From positions 248,001-312,000 of the forward strand of contig NZ_JAGEMM010000005.1 in assembly GCF_017921815.1 (NCBI RefSeq): 64,000 bases of DNA. Direction: 5' to 3'. Below the pieces are notes generated by a model. The model saw only the letters and a program-made list of their open reading frames with translations, had not been told where the DNA came from and did not search any database. Position numbers and translations under genes: made by a program. This DNA is from Microvirga antarctica. Its GTDB lineage: Bacteria > Pseudomonadota > Alphaproteobacteria > Rhizobiales > Beijerinckiaceae. Positions 36,108 to 43,863 of the stretch are shown in pieces (within the stretch, counting starts at the first letter, position 1; the number at the start of each line of letters is the position of its first letter).

Positions 36108-36749
36108 ATGACGTTTCTTCCCGATGCCAGCACGTTGCTGACCTATTCGCTCGCTTGCACGATCCTGTTCATCACCCCCGGGCCCGACATGAGCCTGTTT
36201 CTGGCCAAGACCATGGCGGGCGGGCGACGGGCCGGCATCGCCGCGATGCTCGGCGCCATGGCCGGGTGCTGCGTCCACACCATGCTGGCGGCCCTGGGCG
36301 TGTCGGCGCTTCTGGCAGCCTCCGTGACGGCCTTCACCGTCCTGAAGGTGGTTGGCGCGCTGTATCTGCTGTGGCTTGCATTTGACGCGGTGCGCAACGG
36401 ATCGGCGCTCAGCGTCAAGGATCAGACGCGGGCGGAGCTGCCGTTCTGGAAGACCTTCATGGTCGGGGTCGGCATCAACCTGACGAACCCCAAGATCGTG
36501 CTGTTCTTCGTGACGTTCCTGCCGCAATTCGTGCAGGCGGGCGATCCCGACGCGTCGGCGAAGCTGCTCTTCCTCGGCCTCTATTTCGTGGCGCTGACGG
36601 GGCCCATGGCGGCGCTCATGATCGTGTTCGCCGACAAGGTCATCGCCCTGCTGCGCCGGCGTCCGCGCGTGATGCGCACCATCGATTATGTGTTCGCCGG
36701 GCTGTTTTCGGCCTTTGCCCTCAGGATCCTGGCGACGTCGGCAAAGTAG
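36108..36749 (+). CDS. LysE/RhtB-family amino-acid exporter
   Basis: A 213-residue inner-membrane protein with about six transmembrane segments and the family N-terminal motif FITPGPDMSLFLAKTMAGGRRAG. LTNPKIVLFFVTFLPQF is the other typical stretch. It would export an amino acid or homoserine-type solute; the substrate is not predictable. The ATG at 36108 has GAGG six bases upstream. Its 3' end overlaps the convergent membrane protein gene by 29 bases. Confidence 0.92.
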   Translation: MTFLPDASTLLTYSLACTILFITPGPDMSLFLAKTMAGGRRAGIAAMLGAMAGCCVHTMLAALGVSALLAASVTAFTVLKVVGALYLLWLAFDAVRNGSALSVKDQTRAELPFWKTFMVGVGINLTNPKIVLFFVTFLPQFVQAGDPDASAKLLFLGLYFVALTGPMAALMIVFADKVIALLRRRPRVMRTIDYVFAGLFSAFALRILATSAK

Positions 36750-37218
36750 AAGCCGGACTGCGCCGCGAATCGCGGCCCGCAATGGCCCAGACGATCAGGC
36801 CCGCGACCGCGCCGGTGAGGAACAGGACCAGGCTGACGTGAAGCTCCGCCGGGGAGCCGCCGCGCGCGGAGCCCCGCAGGATCCACGGAATGGCTGCCGT
36901 CAGCGCCCCCGTGGCGCCCGCGTACCACAAGGCGCTGCGGGCCCGGATGACCTCGCTGATCAGGGTGACCAGCAGGGGCGGGAAGACCAGCAGGGTGAAG
37001 ACGATCCGCCCCACGGTCTCGAAGGCCGACCGCACGATCGGCCCGGGATCCTCGGCGGAGAACACCTCGTCCACAAAGGCCTGGAAGCCAACCAGCAGCG
37101 TGTCGCCGGTCAGCACCGCCATGACCGGATCGACCACCGAGGCGATCATCAGAAACAGGGAGCTCGCGCCGATGGCGATGAGCAGCGCGAAGGGGAGGAG
37201 GAGGAGATAGCGGACCAT
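36721..37218 (-). CDS. Hypothetical four-segment membrane protein
   Basis: A 165-residue protein with about four transmembrane segments (LLLLPFALLIAIGASSLFLMIA; VFTLLVFPPLLVTLI; ALWYAGATGALTAAIPWIL; LVLFLTGAVAGLIVWAIA). AGGAGA directly precedes the ATG at 37218, which fixes the start. No domain is recognised. Overlaps the end of the LysE-family gene on the other strand. Confidence 0.75.
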   Translation of the reverse strand: MVRYLLLLPFALLIAIGASSLFLMIASVVDPVMAVLTGDTLLVGFQAFVDEVFSAEDPGPIVRSAFETVGRIVFTLLVFPPLLVTLISEVIRARSALWYAGATGALTAAIPWILRGSARGGSPAELHVSLVLFLTGAVAGLIVWAIAGRDSRRSPASTLPTSPGS

Positions 37219-37275
37219 TCTCCTGCTATATCGCAGAATTCTCACGCCGTCTTTCGGCCGGGACGGCCCGATGAC

Positions 37276-37593
37276 TTAAGGGGACGTCGAATCGCGCCGT
37301 CCGCCGGTGGCGATGGTCCAGTAGAGGGCTGCGCAGAGGATGCCGGCGATGCCCCCGTTGATCACGTCGAGCGCATGGCCGCCAAGGTCTTGCGGCACGC
37401 TGCTGCTCCGTGCGGAAAACAGGCTCAGAAGGCCCGCTCCGGCGAGCGCCCCGGCGATCAACACGCTCCGCCATGTGTGGAGCCGCAAGGCCTTGAGGGC
37501 GAGGATGATCGCGGTGGTGGCCACAAGATTGACGATCCCGACGATGGTGGCCACCGCAACCACGATTTTCAGGACGATGAATGTCACGTTCAC
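37276..37593 (-). CDS. Hypothetical small membrane protein, start uncertain
   Basis: About 105 residues with three or four hydrophobic segments (VTFIVLKIVVAVATIVGIVNLVATTAIILALKAL; VLIAGALAGAGLLSLFSA; GIAGILCAALYWTIA). The codon pattern is coding-like from about 37593 leftwards. The frame stays open to a GTG at 37758 but that part does not look like protein. In another frame the region near 37720 encodes a short signal-like peptide that stops, so a frameshift near the 5' end is possible. Confidence 0.55.
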   Translation of the reverse strand: MNVTFIVLKIVVAVATIVGIVNLVATTAIILALKALRLHTWRSVLIAGALAGAGLLSLFSARSSSVPQDLGGHALDVINGGIAGILCAALYWTIATGGRRDSTSP

Positions 37594-37785
37594 GGCCGTG
37601 TCGGACGCTGCCGGCCCGGGCGTCGAACGATGCGTCCCTGAGACCTCGAGCAACCTCTCGATCAGAACCAGATAAGGAGCCAGAAACTTGCGACCGTGAG
37701 GGCAGCAATCGTGCGGGCCATCATCGTCTCCAAACGCAGGGAGACTGTGACGATACACTATTATGAAACTGGTGTCGGCTTTCGT

Positions 37786-39114
37786 CTACGCGCTGTCGCC
37801 CAGCGCGGGCACGTCCTCAGCCCCGATGCCCTGTTCGAGCATCAGCCGGGCGCGGGCGCGCAGCTTTTCGGTCTCGCTCTTCAACTGGCCGCAGGCCGCC
37901 AGGATATCGCGGCCGCGGGGGGTGCGCACGGGGGAGGCGTAGCCGGCCCGGTAGACGATGTCCGAGAAGCGCTCGATGCGATCCCAGTCGGAGCATTCGA
38001 ATTTCGACCCCGGCCAGGGATTGAAGGGGATCAGGTTGATCTTGGCCGGAATGCCCTTCAGCAACCGGACCAGCTCGCGCGCATCCGCGTCCGAATCGTT
38101 GACGCCCTTCAGCATCACGTATTCGAAGGTGATGCGGCGGGCATTCGACAGGCCCGGATAGGCCCGGCAGGCATCGAGCAGTGTCGCGATTGAATATTTG
38201 CGGTTGATCGGCACCAGCTCGTTGCGCAACTCGTCCCGCACCGCGTGGAGCGAGATCGCCAGCATCGTGTTGGCGTCCTGGCCCAGCCGCTCGATCTGCG
38301 GCACGACGCCGGAGGTCGAGACCGTGATGCGGCGGCGCGACAGGCCGAGGCCCTCGTTGTCGGCCAGCACGCCGATGGCGTCGATGACCTCGGAGGTGTT
38401 GTAGAGCGGCTCGCCCATGCCCATGAACACGATGTTGGTCACGAAGCGCGGCGCTTCGCGGGGCAGGAAACCGTCATCCGGCGGGCAGGCATCCGGCCAG
38501 TCGCCGATCCGGTCGCGGGCGACGACGAGCTGGGCGACGATCTCGGCCGCCGTCAGGTTGCGCACGAGGCGCTGGGTGCCGGTGTGGCAGAACGAACAGG
38601 TAAGCGTGCAGCCGACCTGGCTCGACACGCACAGGGTGCCGCGATCACTCTCGGGAATGTAGACGCACTCGATCTCCGCGCCCTTGTCATGGGCAGAGGT
38701 CGGCGCCATCCGGATCAGCCACTTGCGGGTGCCGTCCTTGGAGACCTGCTCGGACATGACCTCTGGCCGGTCGAGGGTGTAGGTCCCGCTCAGGGCTGCG
38801 CGCAGGCTCTTGCCCACATTGGTCATCTGGGAGAAATCGCGGGCGCCCCGCAGATAGATCCAGTGCCAGATCTGGGCCGCGCGCATCTTCTGCTCGCGCT
38901 CCGGCACGCCGATCTGTCCGAGCTTGTCCTTCAACTGATCCCGCGTCAGCCCGACGAGCGAAGCGCCGCCGCCGAGCGCCGTTCCGGCCACCACCGTCAA
39001 CTCGGCCTTCTTCTCGATGGCGAGGGTCTCGAGGCCGGCCGCGCGCGCGGCATCGGTCACGGCCAGCGGAGCCGCGTGGGGATTACGCTTGGCGATGTCG
39101 AGCGCCGTCGCCAT
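37786..39114 (-). CDS. rlmN: 23S rRNA A2503 / tRNA A37 methyltransferase RlmN
   Basis: Radical-SAM enzyme that makes 2-methyladenosine at A2503 of 23S rRNA and A37 of some tRNAs. The 442-residue protein has the iron-sulfur motif C169-x3-C173-x2-C176 in [15 protein letters not shown], the [10 protein letters not shown] segment and a C-terminal [16 protein letters not shown] with a conserved Cys. It is longer than E. coli RlmN (384), mainly by an Ala-rich N-terminal extension of about 50 residues. Monocistronic on the minus strand. Confidence 0.96.
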   Translation of the reverse strand: MATALDIAKRNPHAAPLAVTDAARAAGLETLAIEKKAELTVVAGTALGGGASLVGLTRDQLKDKLGQIGVPEREQKMRAAQIWHWIYLRGARDFSQMTNVGKSLRAALSGTYTLDRPEVMSEQVSKDGTRKWLIRMAPTSAHDKGAEIECVYIPESDRGTLCVSSQVGCTLTCSFCHTGTQRLVRNLTAAEIVAQLVVARDRIGDWPDACPPDDGFLPREAPRFVTNIVFMGMGEPLYNTSEVIDAIGVLADNEGLGLSRRRITVSTSGVVPQIERLGQDANTMLAISLHAVRDELRNELVPINRKYSIATLLDACRAYPGLSNARRITFEYVMLKGVNDSDADARELVRLLKGIPAKINLIPFNPWPGSKFECSDWDRIERFSDIVYRAGYASPVRTPRGRDILAACGQLKSETEKLRARARLMLEQGIGAEDVPALGDSA

Positions 39115-39205
39115 GGGAGATCATGCCTTCGTTAAGGGGAGACGGCGCGCTCTATAGCATGAATGCGTCGGAAACGTGAAAGCCCCCTTTGGCCGCGGTG
39201 GCGGT

Positions 39206-39850
39206 TCAGGAACATTCCTTTCTGGCGCGGTCGAGCGCTGCGCCGAAGCCGCTCAGCGAATAGCGGTCCGTCAGGGTGTTGCCGCGGGCCGACTGGGTCT
39301 TGACCGTGACGGCCGAGGCCTTGCCCATGGCGGCGATCGCCTGGGTTTCTTCTGCCGGGTTCTTCAGCCAGGCATTGGCGTCTTTGGTGATCAGCACATA
39401 CGAGGCCGTGCCGATGGCAGCACTCGCCGGGCCATTGTCCTTGGCGGCGAAACCGAGGACGAGGGCCAGCTCGTTCTTGACGTTCTCGGCGGGCCGGAAC
39501 GACACGAACAGATAGGCCGGATCGCGGTTCAGGTTCTTCGGCAGCCGGTCCTTCGGCTGCGTCAGGGCGTAGCAGATCTTCGAGCGGCCGGATTGCGCCG
39601 TGTAGACGCCCCAGTCGCCCATGGATGCGATGAGCGATGCGCCGCCGGGACCCGTCGCGGCCTGCGCCTTGGCGGGTGCCGGCTTTGCGGCCGCGGGCTT
39701 AGCGGGAGCGGGTTTCGCCGGTGTCTTGGCGGCAGGTTTGGACGGCGTGGCGCGCTGGGGCTGGGCAACGGCCTCCGGCGCGACAGCAAGGGCGAACAAG
39801 GTGGCGAGAGCGCCTGCGGCCAGGCCGCGCTGAAGAGATGCGAGAATCAT
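39206..39850 (-). CDS. Invasion-associated locus B (IalB) family exported protein
   Basis: A 214-residue protein: signal peptide (MILASLQRGLAAGALATLFALAVAPEAVAQ), a linker of Pro/Ala/Lys repeats (KPAPAKPAAAKPAPAK; likely cell-wall spanning) and an IalB domain with MGDWGVYTAQSGRSKICYALTQP and a C-terminal Cys. The family is periplasmic or outer-membrane associated and common in Hyphomicrobiales; only the Bartonella member is linked to invasion. ATG 39850 is preferred to 39868 because the signal peptide begins there. Confidence 0.85.
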   Translation of the reverse strand: MILASLQRGLAAGALATLFALAVAPEAVAQPQRATPSKPAAKTPAKPAPAKPAAAKPAPAKAQAATGPGGASLIASMGDWGVYTAQSGRSKICYALTQPKDRLPKNLNRDPAYLFVSFRPAENVKNELALVLGFAAKDNGPASAAIGTASYVLITKDANAWLKNPAEETQAIAAMGKASAVTVKTQSARGNTLTDRYSLSGFGAALDRARKECS

Positions 39851-39958
39851 GGGGAACAGCGTATACACCGGTTGGTTAAGAACTCTTCACCAAGCCTGTT
39901 CGAATAAGTGTGGCGAAATGGCGGGGTGCGCCGACCTGCGGACCGATTCCTGTCGCGC

Positions 39959-39989
39959 AAAAAAAGAGGGACCGTCGAAACGGTCCCTC
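39959..39989 (-). terminator. Strong intrinsic terminator of the candidate sRNA
   Basis: GAGGGACCGT (39966-39975) pairs with ACGGTCCCTC (39980-39989) through a CGAA tetraloop. On the minus strand the stem is followed by seven Ts (39965-39959). The nearest minus-strand coding gene upstream ends at 40226, so the terminator most likely serves the small transcript. Confidence 0.88.
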
Positions 39990-40034
39990 AGGCTGGGAGG
40001 AAATCATTACGTGCTGAAACGAAGAGCAAGTAAT
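39959..40034 (-). ncRNA. Candidate ~76-nt trans-acting small RNA
   Basis: The AT-rich gap between the IalB and YkvA genes holds a compact transcription unit on the minus strand. A perfect TATAAT (40047-40042) would start RNA near 40034. A 5' hairpin follows (TTACTTGC with GCACGTAA, one mismatch). Then comes a pyrimidine stretch TTTCCTCCC that is complementary to Shine-Dalgarno sequences. It ends in a perfect 10-bp terminator stem with a CGAA loop and seven Ts. No protein-coding gene fits. This plan (hairpin, anti-SD stretch, terminator) resembles alphaproteobacterial sRNAs, but no named family could be assigned. The rest of 39851-40225 shows nothing else. Confidence 0.62.
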
Positions 40035-40041
40035 AAGAAAC

Positions 40042-40068
40042 ATTATATCGTATAGTTACGCAATGCAA
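40042..40068 (-). promoter_or_regulatory. Candidate promoter of the small RNA
   Basis: On the minus strand a consensus -10, TATAAT (40047-40042), has TTGCAT (40068-40063) 15 bases upstream; TTATTG (40071-40066) at 18 bases is the alternative -35. The spacing is not ideal but the -10 is perfect in an otherwise GC-rich window. Confidence 0.5.
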
Positions 40069-40225
40069 TAAGATTTTAGAGAAGAATTACAGATCTTAAT
40101 CCTATAAAGGCCACGGAAGACGCGGTTTCTCAGCGGCATTCCGTGGAGTCATGTTCGGCAAACGCCATGCAATTGCGGCAGGACCGAGACCAGCTGATTG
40201 CGACGCAGGGGAAAAGACGGCTCGG

Positions 40226-40621
40226 TCATTCCGACGGCGCCGCGGGCGCCTCATCACTCAACGTGGCCTTGGCGTGGGCCCGGTGGTCCGGTGTGATCGA
40301 ACCGGCGACCTGCGCGAGAGCCGCTGCCAGCACCGCGGCATCGTCGGCAAACCCCACCAGCGGCAGGAAATCCGCGATCGCATCGGTGGGCAGGATGAAA
40401 TAGGCGAGCGCGCCCATGAGGATGAAACGCACCCGGTTCGGCGTCGCCGGATCGGTCGCGCAATAATAGGCCGCGACAAGATCCTCGGCGAAGGGGATAC
40501 GGCCGCCGAGCCGCCTGAGCTTCGCCCAGAAATTCCGCCTCACGGCCCGCTCCTCGCGGGTCGCGCCCCGCATGGCGTCCATTTCGGCTTTCGTGAAGGG
40601 CTTCGTGAAGGTCTCGCTCAA
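40226..40621 (-). CDS. YkvA/DUF1232 membrane protein
   Basis: A 131-residue DUF1232 protein: LVAAYYCATDP, GALAYFILPTDAIADFLPLVGFADDAAVLAAAL is the family core, with one or two membrane segments. The start is TTG 40621, supported by AGGAG nine bases upstream and the sequence MSETFTKPFTK. Function unknown. It is divergent from the SDR gene at 40714. Confidence 0.9.
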   Translation of the reverse strand: MSETFTKPFTKAEMDAMRGATREERAVRRNFWAKLRRLGGRIPFAEDLVAAYYCATDPATPNRVRFILMGALAYFILPTDAIADFLPLVGFADDAAVLAAALAQVAGSITPDHRAHAKATLSDEAPAAPSE

Positions 40622-40713
40622 ACTCTTAAACTCCTGCAGGGACGCGACTCGCGCCGGCTGGGCACGCGCGCGGGGATGGCTTACAGACTCAACCCGATTC
40701 CAGGAGAGAACCC

Positions 40714-41499
40714 ATGAAGCTCGACAAATCTATGGCAGCCATCGTGACCGGCGGCGCATCCGGCCTCGGCGCCGCAACGGCCAGGATGCTCGCGGCCGAC
40801 GGTGTCCGGGTCGCGATCTTCGATATGAACGCGCAGAGCGGCGAATCGGTCGCGCGCGAGATCGGCGGCATCTTCTGCCAGGCCGACGTCACCGACGAGG
40901 CCTCCGTCGATGCCGCGCTCGCAAAAGCCCGCGCCGCGCACGGGATCGAGCGGATCCTCGTCAATTGCGCCGGCATCGCGCCGGGCAAACGCACGGTTTC
41001 CCGCAAGCGCGAGACCGGCGAGATGATCGCCCACGATCTGGCAAGCTTTCGCCGCACCATCGAGATCAACCTGATCGGCTCCTTCGGCATGATCGCCAAG
41101 AGCGCCGCCGCGATGGCGACCCTCGATCCGGTGACGCCGGATGGCGGCCGCGGCATCATCATCAACACGTCGTCGGTGGCGGCGCAGGACGGGCAGATCG
41201 GGCAGGCGGGCTATTCGGCCTCCAAGGGCGGCATTCTTGCGCTGACGCTGCCGGTCGCGCGCGATCTGTCGGGCTTCGGCATCCGCGTCATGGCGATCAT
41301 GCCGGGTCTGTTCCACACGCCGCTCTTCGACAATATCGCGGAGGATTACCGCAAGTCGCTCGAGGCCAACGTCCCGTTCCCCTCGCGCCTCGGACGGCCC
41401 GAGGAATACGCCACGCTGGTGCGCAGCATCATCGAGAACGACATGCTCAACGGCGAGGCCATCCGCCTCGATGGCGCGCTCCGGATGCAGCCCAAATAG
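40714..41499 (+). CDS. SDR-family dehydrogenase (HSD17B10-like)
   Basis: A 261-residue short-chain dehydrogenase: TGGASGLGAATARML cofactor loop, NCAG, catalytic YSASKGGI and a long substrate loop (RTVSRKRETGEMIAHDLASF). This insert and overall look match the type-2 3-hydroxyacyl-CoA dehydrogenases used in branched-chain amino acid and fatty acid oxidation. AGGAG precedes the ATG. Followed 72 bases later by pxpA on the same strand. Confidence 0.88.
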   Translation: MKLDKSMAAIVTGGASGLGAATARMLAADGVRVAIFDMNAQSGESVAREIGGIFCQADVTDEASVDAALAKARAAHGIERILVNCAGIAPGKRTVSRKRETGEMIAHDLASFRRTIEINLIGSFGMIAKSAAAMATLDPVTPDGGRGIIINTSSVAAQDGQIGQAGYSASKGGILALTLPVARDLSGFGIRVMAIMPGLFHTPLFDNIAEDYRKSLEANVPFPSRLGRPEEYATLVRSIIENDMLNGEAIRLDGALRMQPK

Positions 41500-41571
41500 C
41501 ATGTCGGCTTCCCGGGCTCGTCGCATCGGCACCCTGTCGGGCGACGACCACCATGCCAGTCGGAGACCAGG

Positions 41572-42336
41572 ATGACGATCGATCTCAATGCCGATCTGGG
41601 TGAGGGCTACGGCCCCTGGACCATGGGAGACGACGCGGCCCTCATGGACATCGTCACGAGCGCCAACGTCGCGTGCGGCTTCCATGCGGGCGATCCGGCG
41701 ATCATGCGCCGGACAGCCACCATCGCGCGCGACAAAGGCGTGGCGGTCGGCGCGCATCCGGGCTTCGCGGATCTCCTCGGTTTCGGTCGGCGACGGCTGT
41801 CGGGTCTCACCGAGGCCGAGATCGAAAACATCGTCGCCTATCAGGTCGGCGCCTTCCAGGCTGTAGCGCGCCTTGCCGGCCATGCGACCATGCACGTGAA
41901 GGTGCACGGCGCGCTCGGCAATATCTGCGCCGAGGACGAGGCGCTGGCGCTGGCGGTCGCGCGCGGCATCAAGGCGGCTGATCCCGACCTTCTTTTTCTC
42001 GTCATGCCCGGCATGGCGACCGAGCGGGCGGCCGAGCGCCTCGGCCTCGGCTTCTTCCGCGAGATCTATGCCGACCGCACCTACGACGACACCTTCAACC
42101 TCACTGATCGCAGCAAGCCCGGCGCGGTCATTCACGATCCCGAGGTTGCCGCCGCCCACGTGCTGCGGATGGTCGAGGAGGGCGCGATCACGTCGGTCAA
42201 CGGCAAGCGCCGCGAAGTCCGGATCGATTCGGTCTGCGTGCATGGGGACAATCCCGAGGCGTTGGTGCTCGCTCGCACGGTGCGCACGCGGCTCGAAGCG
42301 GCCGGTTGGGCGATCAAGGCCTATACGCGAAACTGA
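41572..42336 (+). CDS. pxpA: 5-oxoprolinase subunit A (LamB/YcsF family)
   Basis: A 254-residue protein with the family signature DLNADLGEGYGPWTMGDD, NVACGFHAGDP and VGAHPGFADLLGFGRR. PxpA acts with PxpB and PxpC in ATP-dependent ring opening of 5-oxoproline (pyroglutamate) to glutamate. The partner genes usually lie adjacent, but none is in this window, so either they lie elsewhere or this copy has another role. Located between an SDR gene and an FAD oxidase gene, all rightward. Confidence 0.92.
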   Translation: MTIDLNADLGEGYGPWTMGDDAALMDIVTSANVACGFHAGDPAIMRRTATIARDKGVAVGAHPGFADLLGFGRRRLSGLTEAEIENIVAYQVGAFQAVARLAGHATMHVKVHGALGNICAEDEALALAVARGIKAADPDLLFLVMPGMATERAAERLGLGFFREIYADRTYDDTFNLTDRSKPGAVIHDPEVAAAHVLRMVEEGAITSVNGKRREVRIDSVCVHGDNPEALVLARTVRTRLEAAGWAIKAYTRN

Positions 42337-42428
42337 AAGGGACGGCAGCGCGTGGCCGCGACGCGCTGCCGTGCCATACGAGACCGACGTCCCTGTGCCG
42401 GAGCGCACGTCCTGTTGGAACCGATCGC

Positions 42429-43823
42429 ATGAGTGATGTCATCCGCGCCCTGATCGATGCCCTCGGGCCGGAGCGGGTTCTCACCGACGCGCTCGTTTCC
42501 GTGCGCAACACCGCCGATGCGGCCAGCTTGCCGCCGCTTCGGCCCGCCGCCTTGGTGCGCCCCGAATCGACCGCTGAGGTCGCGACGTGTCTGCGGATCT
42601 GCAACACGCTGCATCAGCCGGTGGTGATTCAGGGTGGCATGACGGGCCTTGCCGGCGGGGCCCATCCGCAGCCGGGCGAGATTGCCCTGTCGCTCGAACG
42701 CATGGTGGGGATCGAGGAGATCGACACGCAAAGCGGCACGCTCACGGCCTTGGCCGGCACGACGCTTGCGGCCATCCAGGACGCCGCGGCGGAGGCGGGG
42801 TTTCTCTATGGGGTCGATCTCGGCGCCCGCGGTACGTGCACCATCGGCGGCAACGTGGCCACCAATGCGGGCGGCAATCAGGTGCTGCGCTACGGCATGA
42901 CCCGGCGCAACGTCCTCGGGCTCGAGGTGGTTCTCGCCGACGGTCGGGTGCTGCGCTCGCTCAACAAGATGCTCAAGAACAATGCGGGCTATGACTGGCC
43001 GCAAGCGATTATCGGCAGCGAGGGCACGCTCGGCGTCATCACGCGGGTGGTCGTCAGCCTGCATCCGCGCCCCACGGGAATCCAGTCGGCGCTTCTTGCC
43101 GTCGGGTCCGTGGCGGACGCGGTGTCGCTCCTGCGCCGGTTCGATGCGCTCTTGCCCGGCAGGCTCCTGGTCTTCGAGGCGATGTGGCGCGAATACATGA
43201 CGGTGACGGTCGAGAGGGCCGGGCTGACGCGCCCTTTCCCGGGCGATCCGGATCTCACGATCCTGATCGAGGCCGCCATGGGGGAGGACGGGTCATCCGG
43301 CGCCGACGCCTTCGCCGAAACCCTGGGCCTCCTTCTCGACGAGGGGCTCGTCACCGATGCGGTGGTGGCGCAATCGCAGGCGGACCGGCAGCGATTCTGG
43401 GCCTATCGCGAGGCTAATTACGCGTTCGGTCGGTTGCTTCCGAAGGGCGCTCATTTCGACGTCAGCATTCCGCTGGCGCGGATGGGCGAGGCGGTCGCGC
43501 GTCTGCGGGCTGAAGTCGCCGCCCGCTGGCCGTCGGCGATCCCCATCGTGTTCGGGCATCTCGCCGACAGCAACCTTCACATCGGAATCTACACGCCGGA
43601 TTTCGACGCCGCGATGGGGCGCGCCATCAACAAATCGGTCTACGCCATCGTGGCCGACACCCACGGATCGGTCTCGGCCGAGCACGGCATCGGCACGCTC
43701 AAGCGCCCCTATCTGCCCCTGAGCCGGTCGGAGACGGAAATCGCCGTGATGCAGGCGATCAAGCACACGCTCGATCCCCACGCCATTCTCAACCGGGGCC
43801 GCGTCCTCCCGGATCCCGCCTGA
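42429..43823 (+). CDS. FAD-linked oxidase (GlcD/D-2-hydroxyglutarate dehydrogenase type)
   Basis: A 464-residue FAD_binding_4 plus FAD-oxidase C-terminal protein. The PP-loop region reads VIQGGMTGLAGGAHPQPGEIALSLERM, the flavin site includes GTCTIGGNVATNAGGNQVLRYGM, and the C-terminal domain has the metal-binding HLADSNLH and AEHGIGTLK stretches. It oxidises a D-2-hydroxy acid such as D-lactate, glycolate or D-2-hydroxyglutarate; the exact substrate is open. Last gene of the SDR-pxpA-oxidase run. Confidence 0.92.
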   Translation: MSDVIRALIDALGPERVLTDALVSVRNTADAASLPPLRPAALVRPESTAEVATCLRICNTLHQPVVIQGGMTGLAGGAHPQPGEIALSLERMVGIEEIDTQSGTLTALAGTTLAAIQDAAAEAGFLYGVDLGARGTCTIGGNVATNAGGNQVLRYGMTRRNVLGLEVVLADGRVLRSLNKMLKNNAGYDWPQAIIGSEGTLGVITRVVVSLHPRPTGIQSALLAVGSVADAVSLLRRFDALLPGRLLVFEAMWREYMTVTVERAGLTRPFPGDPDLTILIEAAMGEDGSSGADAFAETLGLLLDEGLVTDAVVAQSQADRQRFWAYREANYAFGRLLPKGAHFDVSIPLARMGEAVARLRAEVAARWPSAIPIVFGHLADSNLHIGIYTPDFDAAMGRAINKSVYAIVADTHGSVSAEHGIGTLKRPYLPLSRSETEIAVMQAIKHTLDPHAILNRGRVLPDPA

Positions 43824-43849
43824 TGCCGGGCGACGGTGCCGCCCGGCAT
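43823..43849. terminator. Perfect 10-bp hairpin between convergent genes
   Basis: ATGCCGGGCG (43823-43832) pairs with CGCCCGGCAT (43840-43849), loop of seven, in the 40-base gap between the FAD oxidase and aldehyde dehydrogenase genes. There is no T-tract on either side, so it is a probable but atypical bidirectional terminator. Confidence 0.6.
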
Positions 43850-43863
43850 GGACAGTCGGTTGC

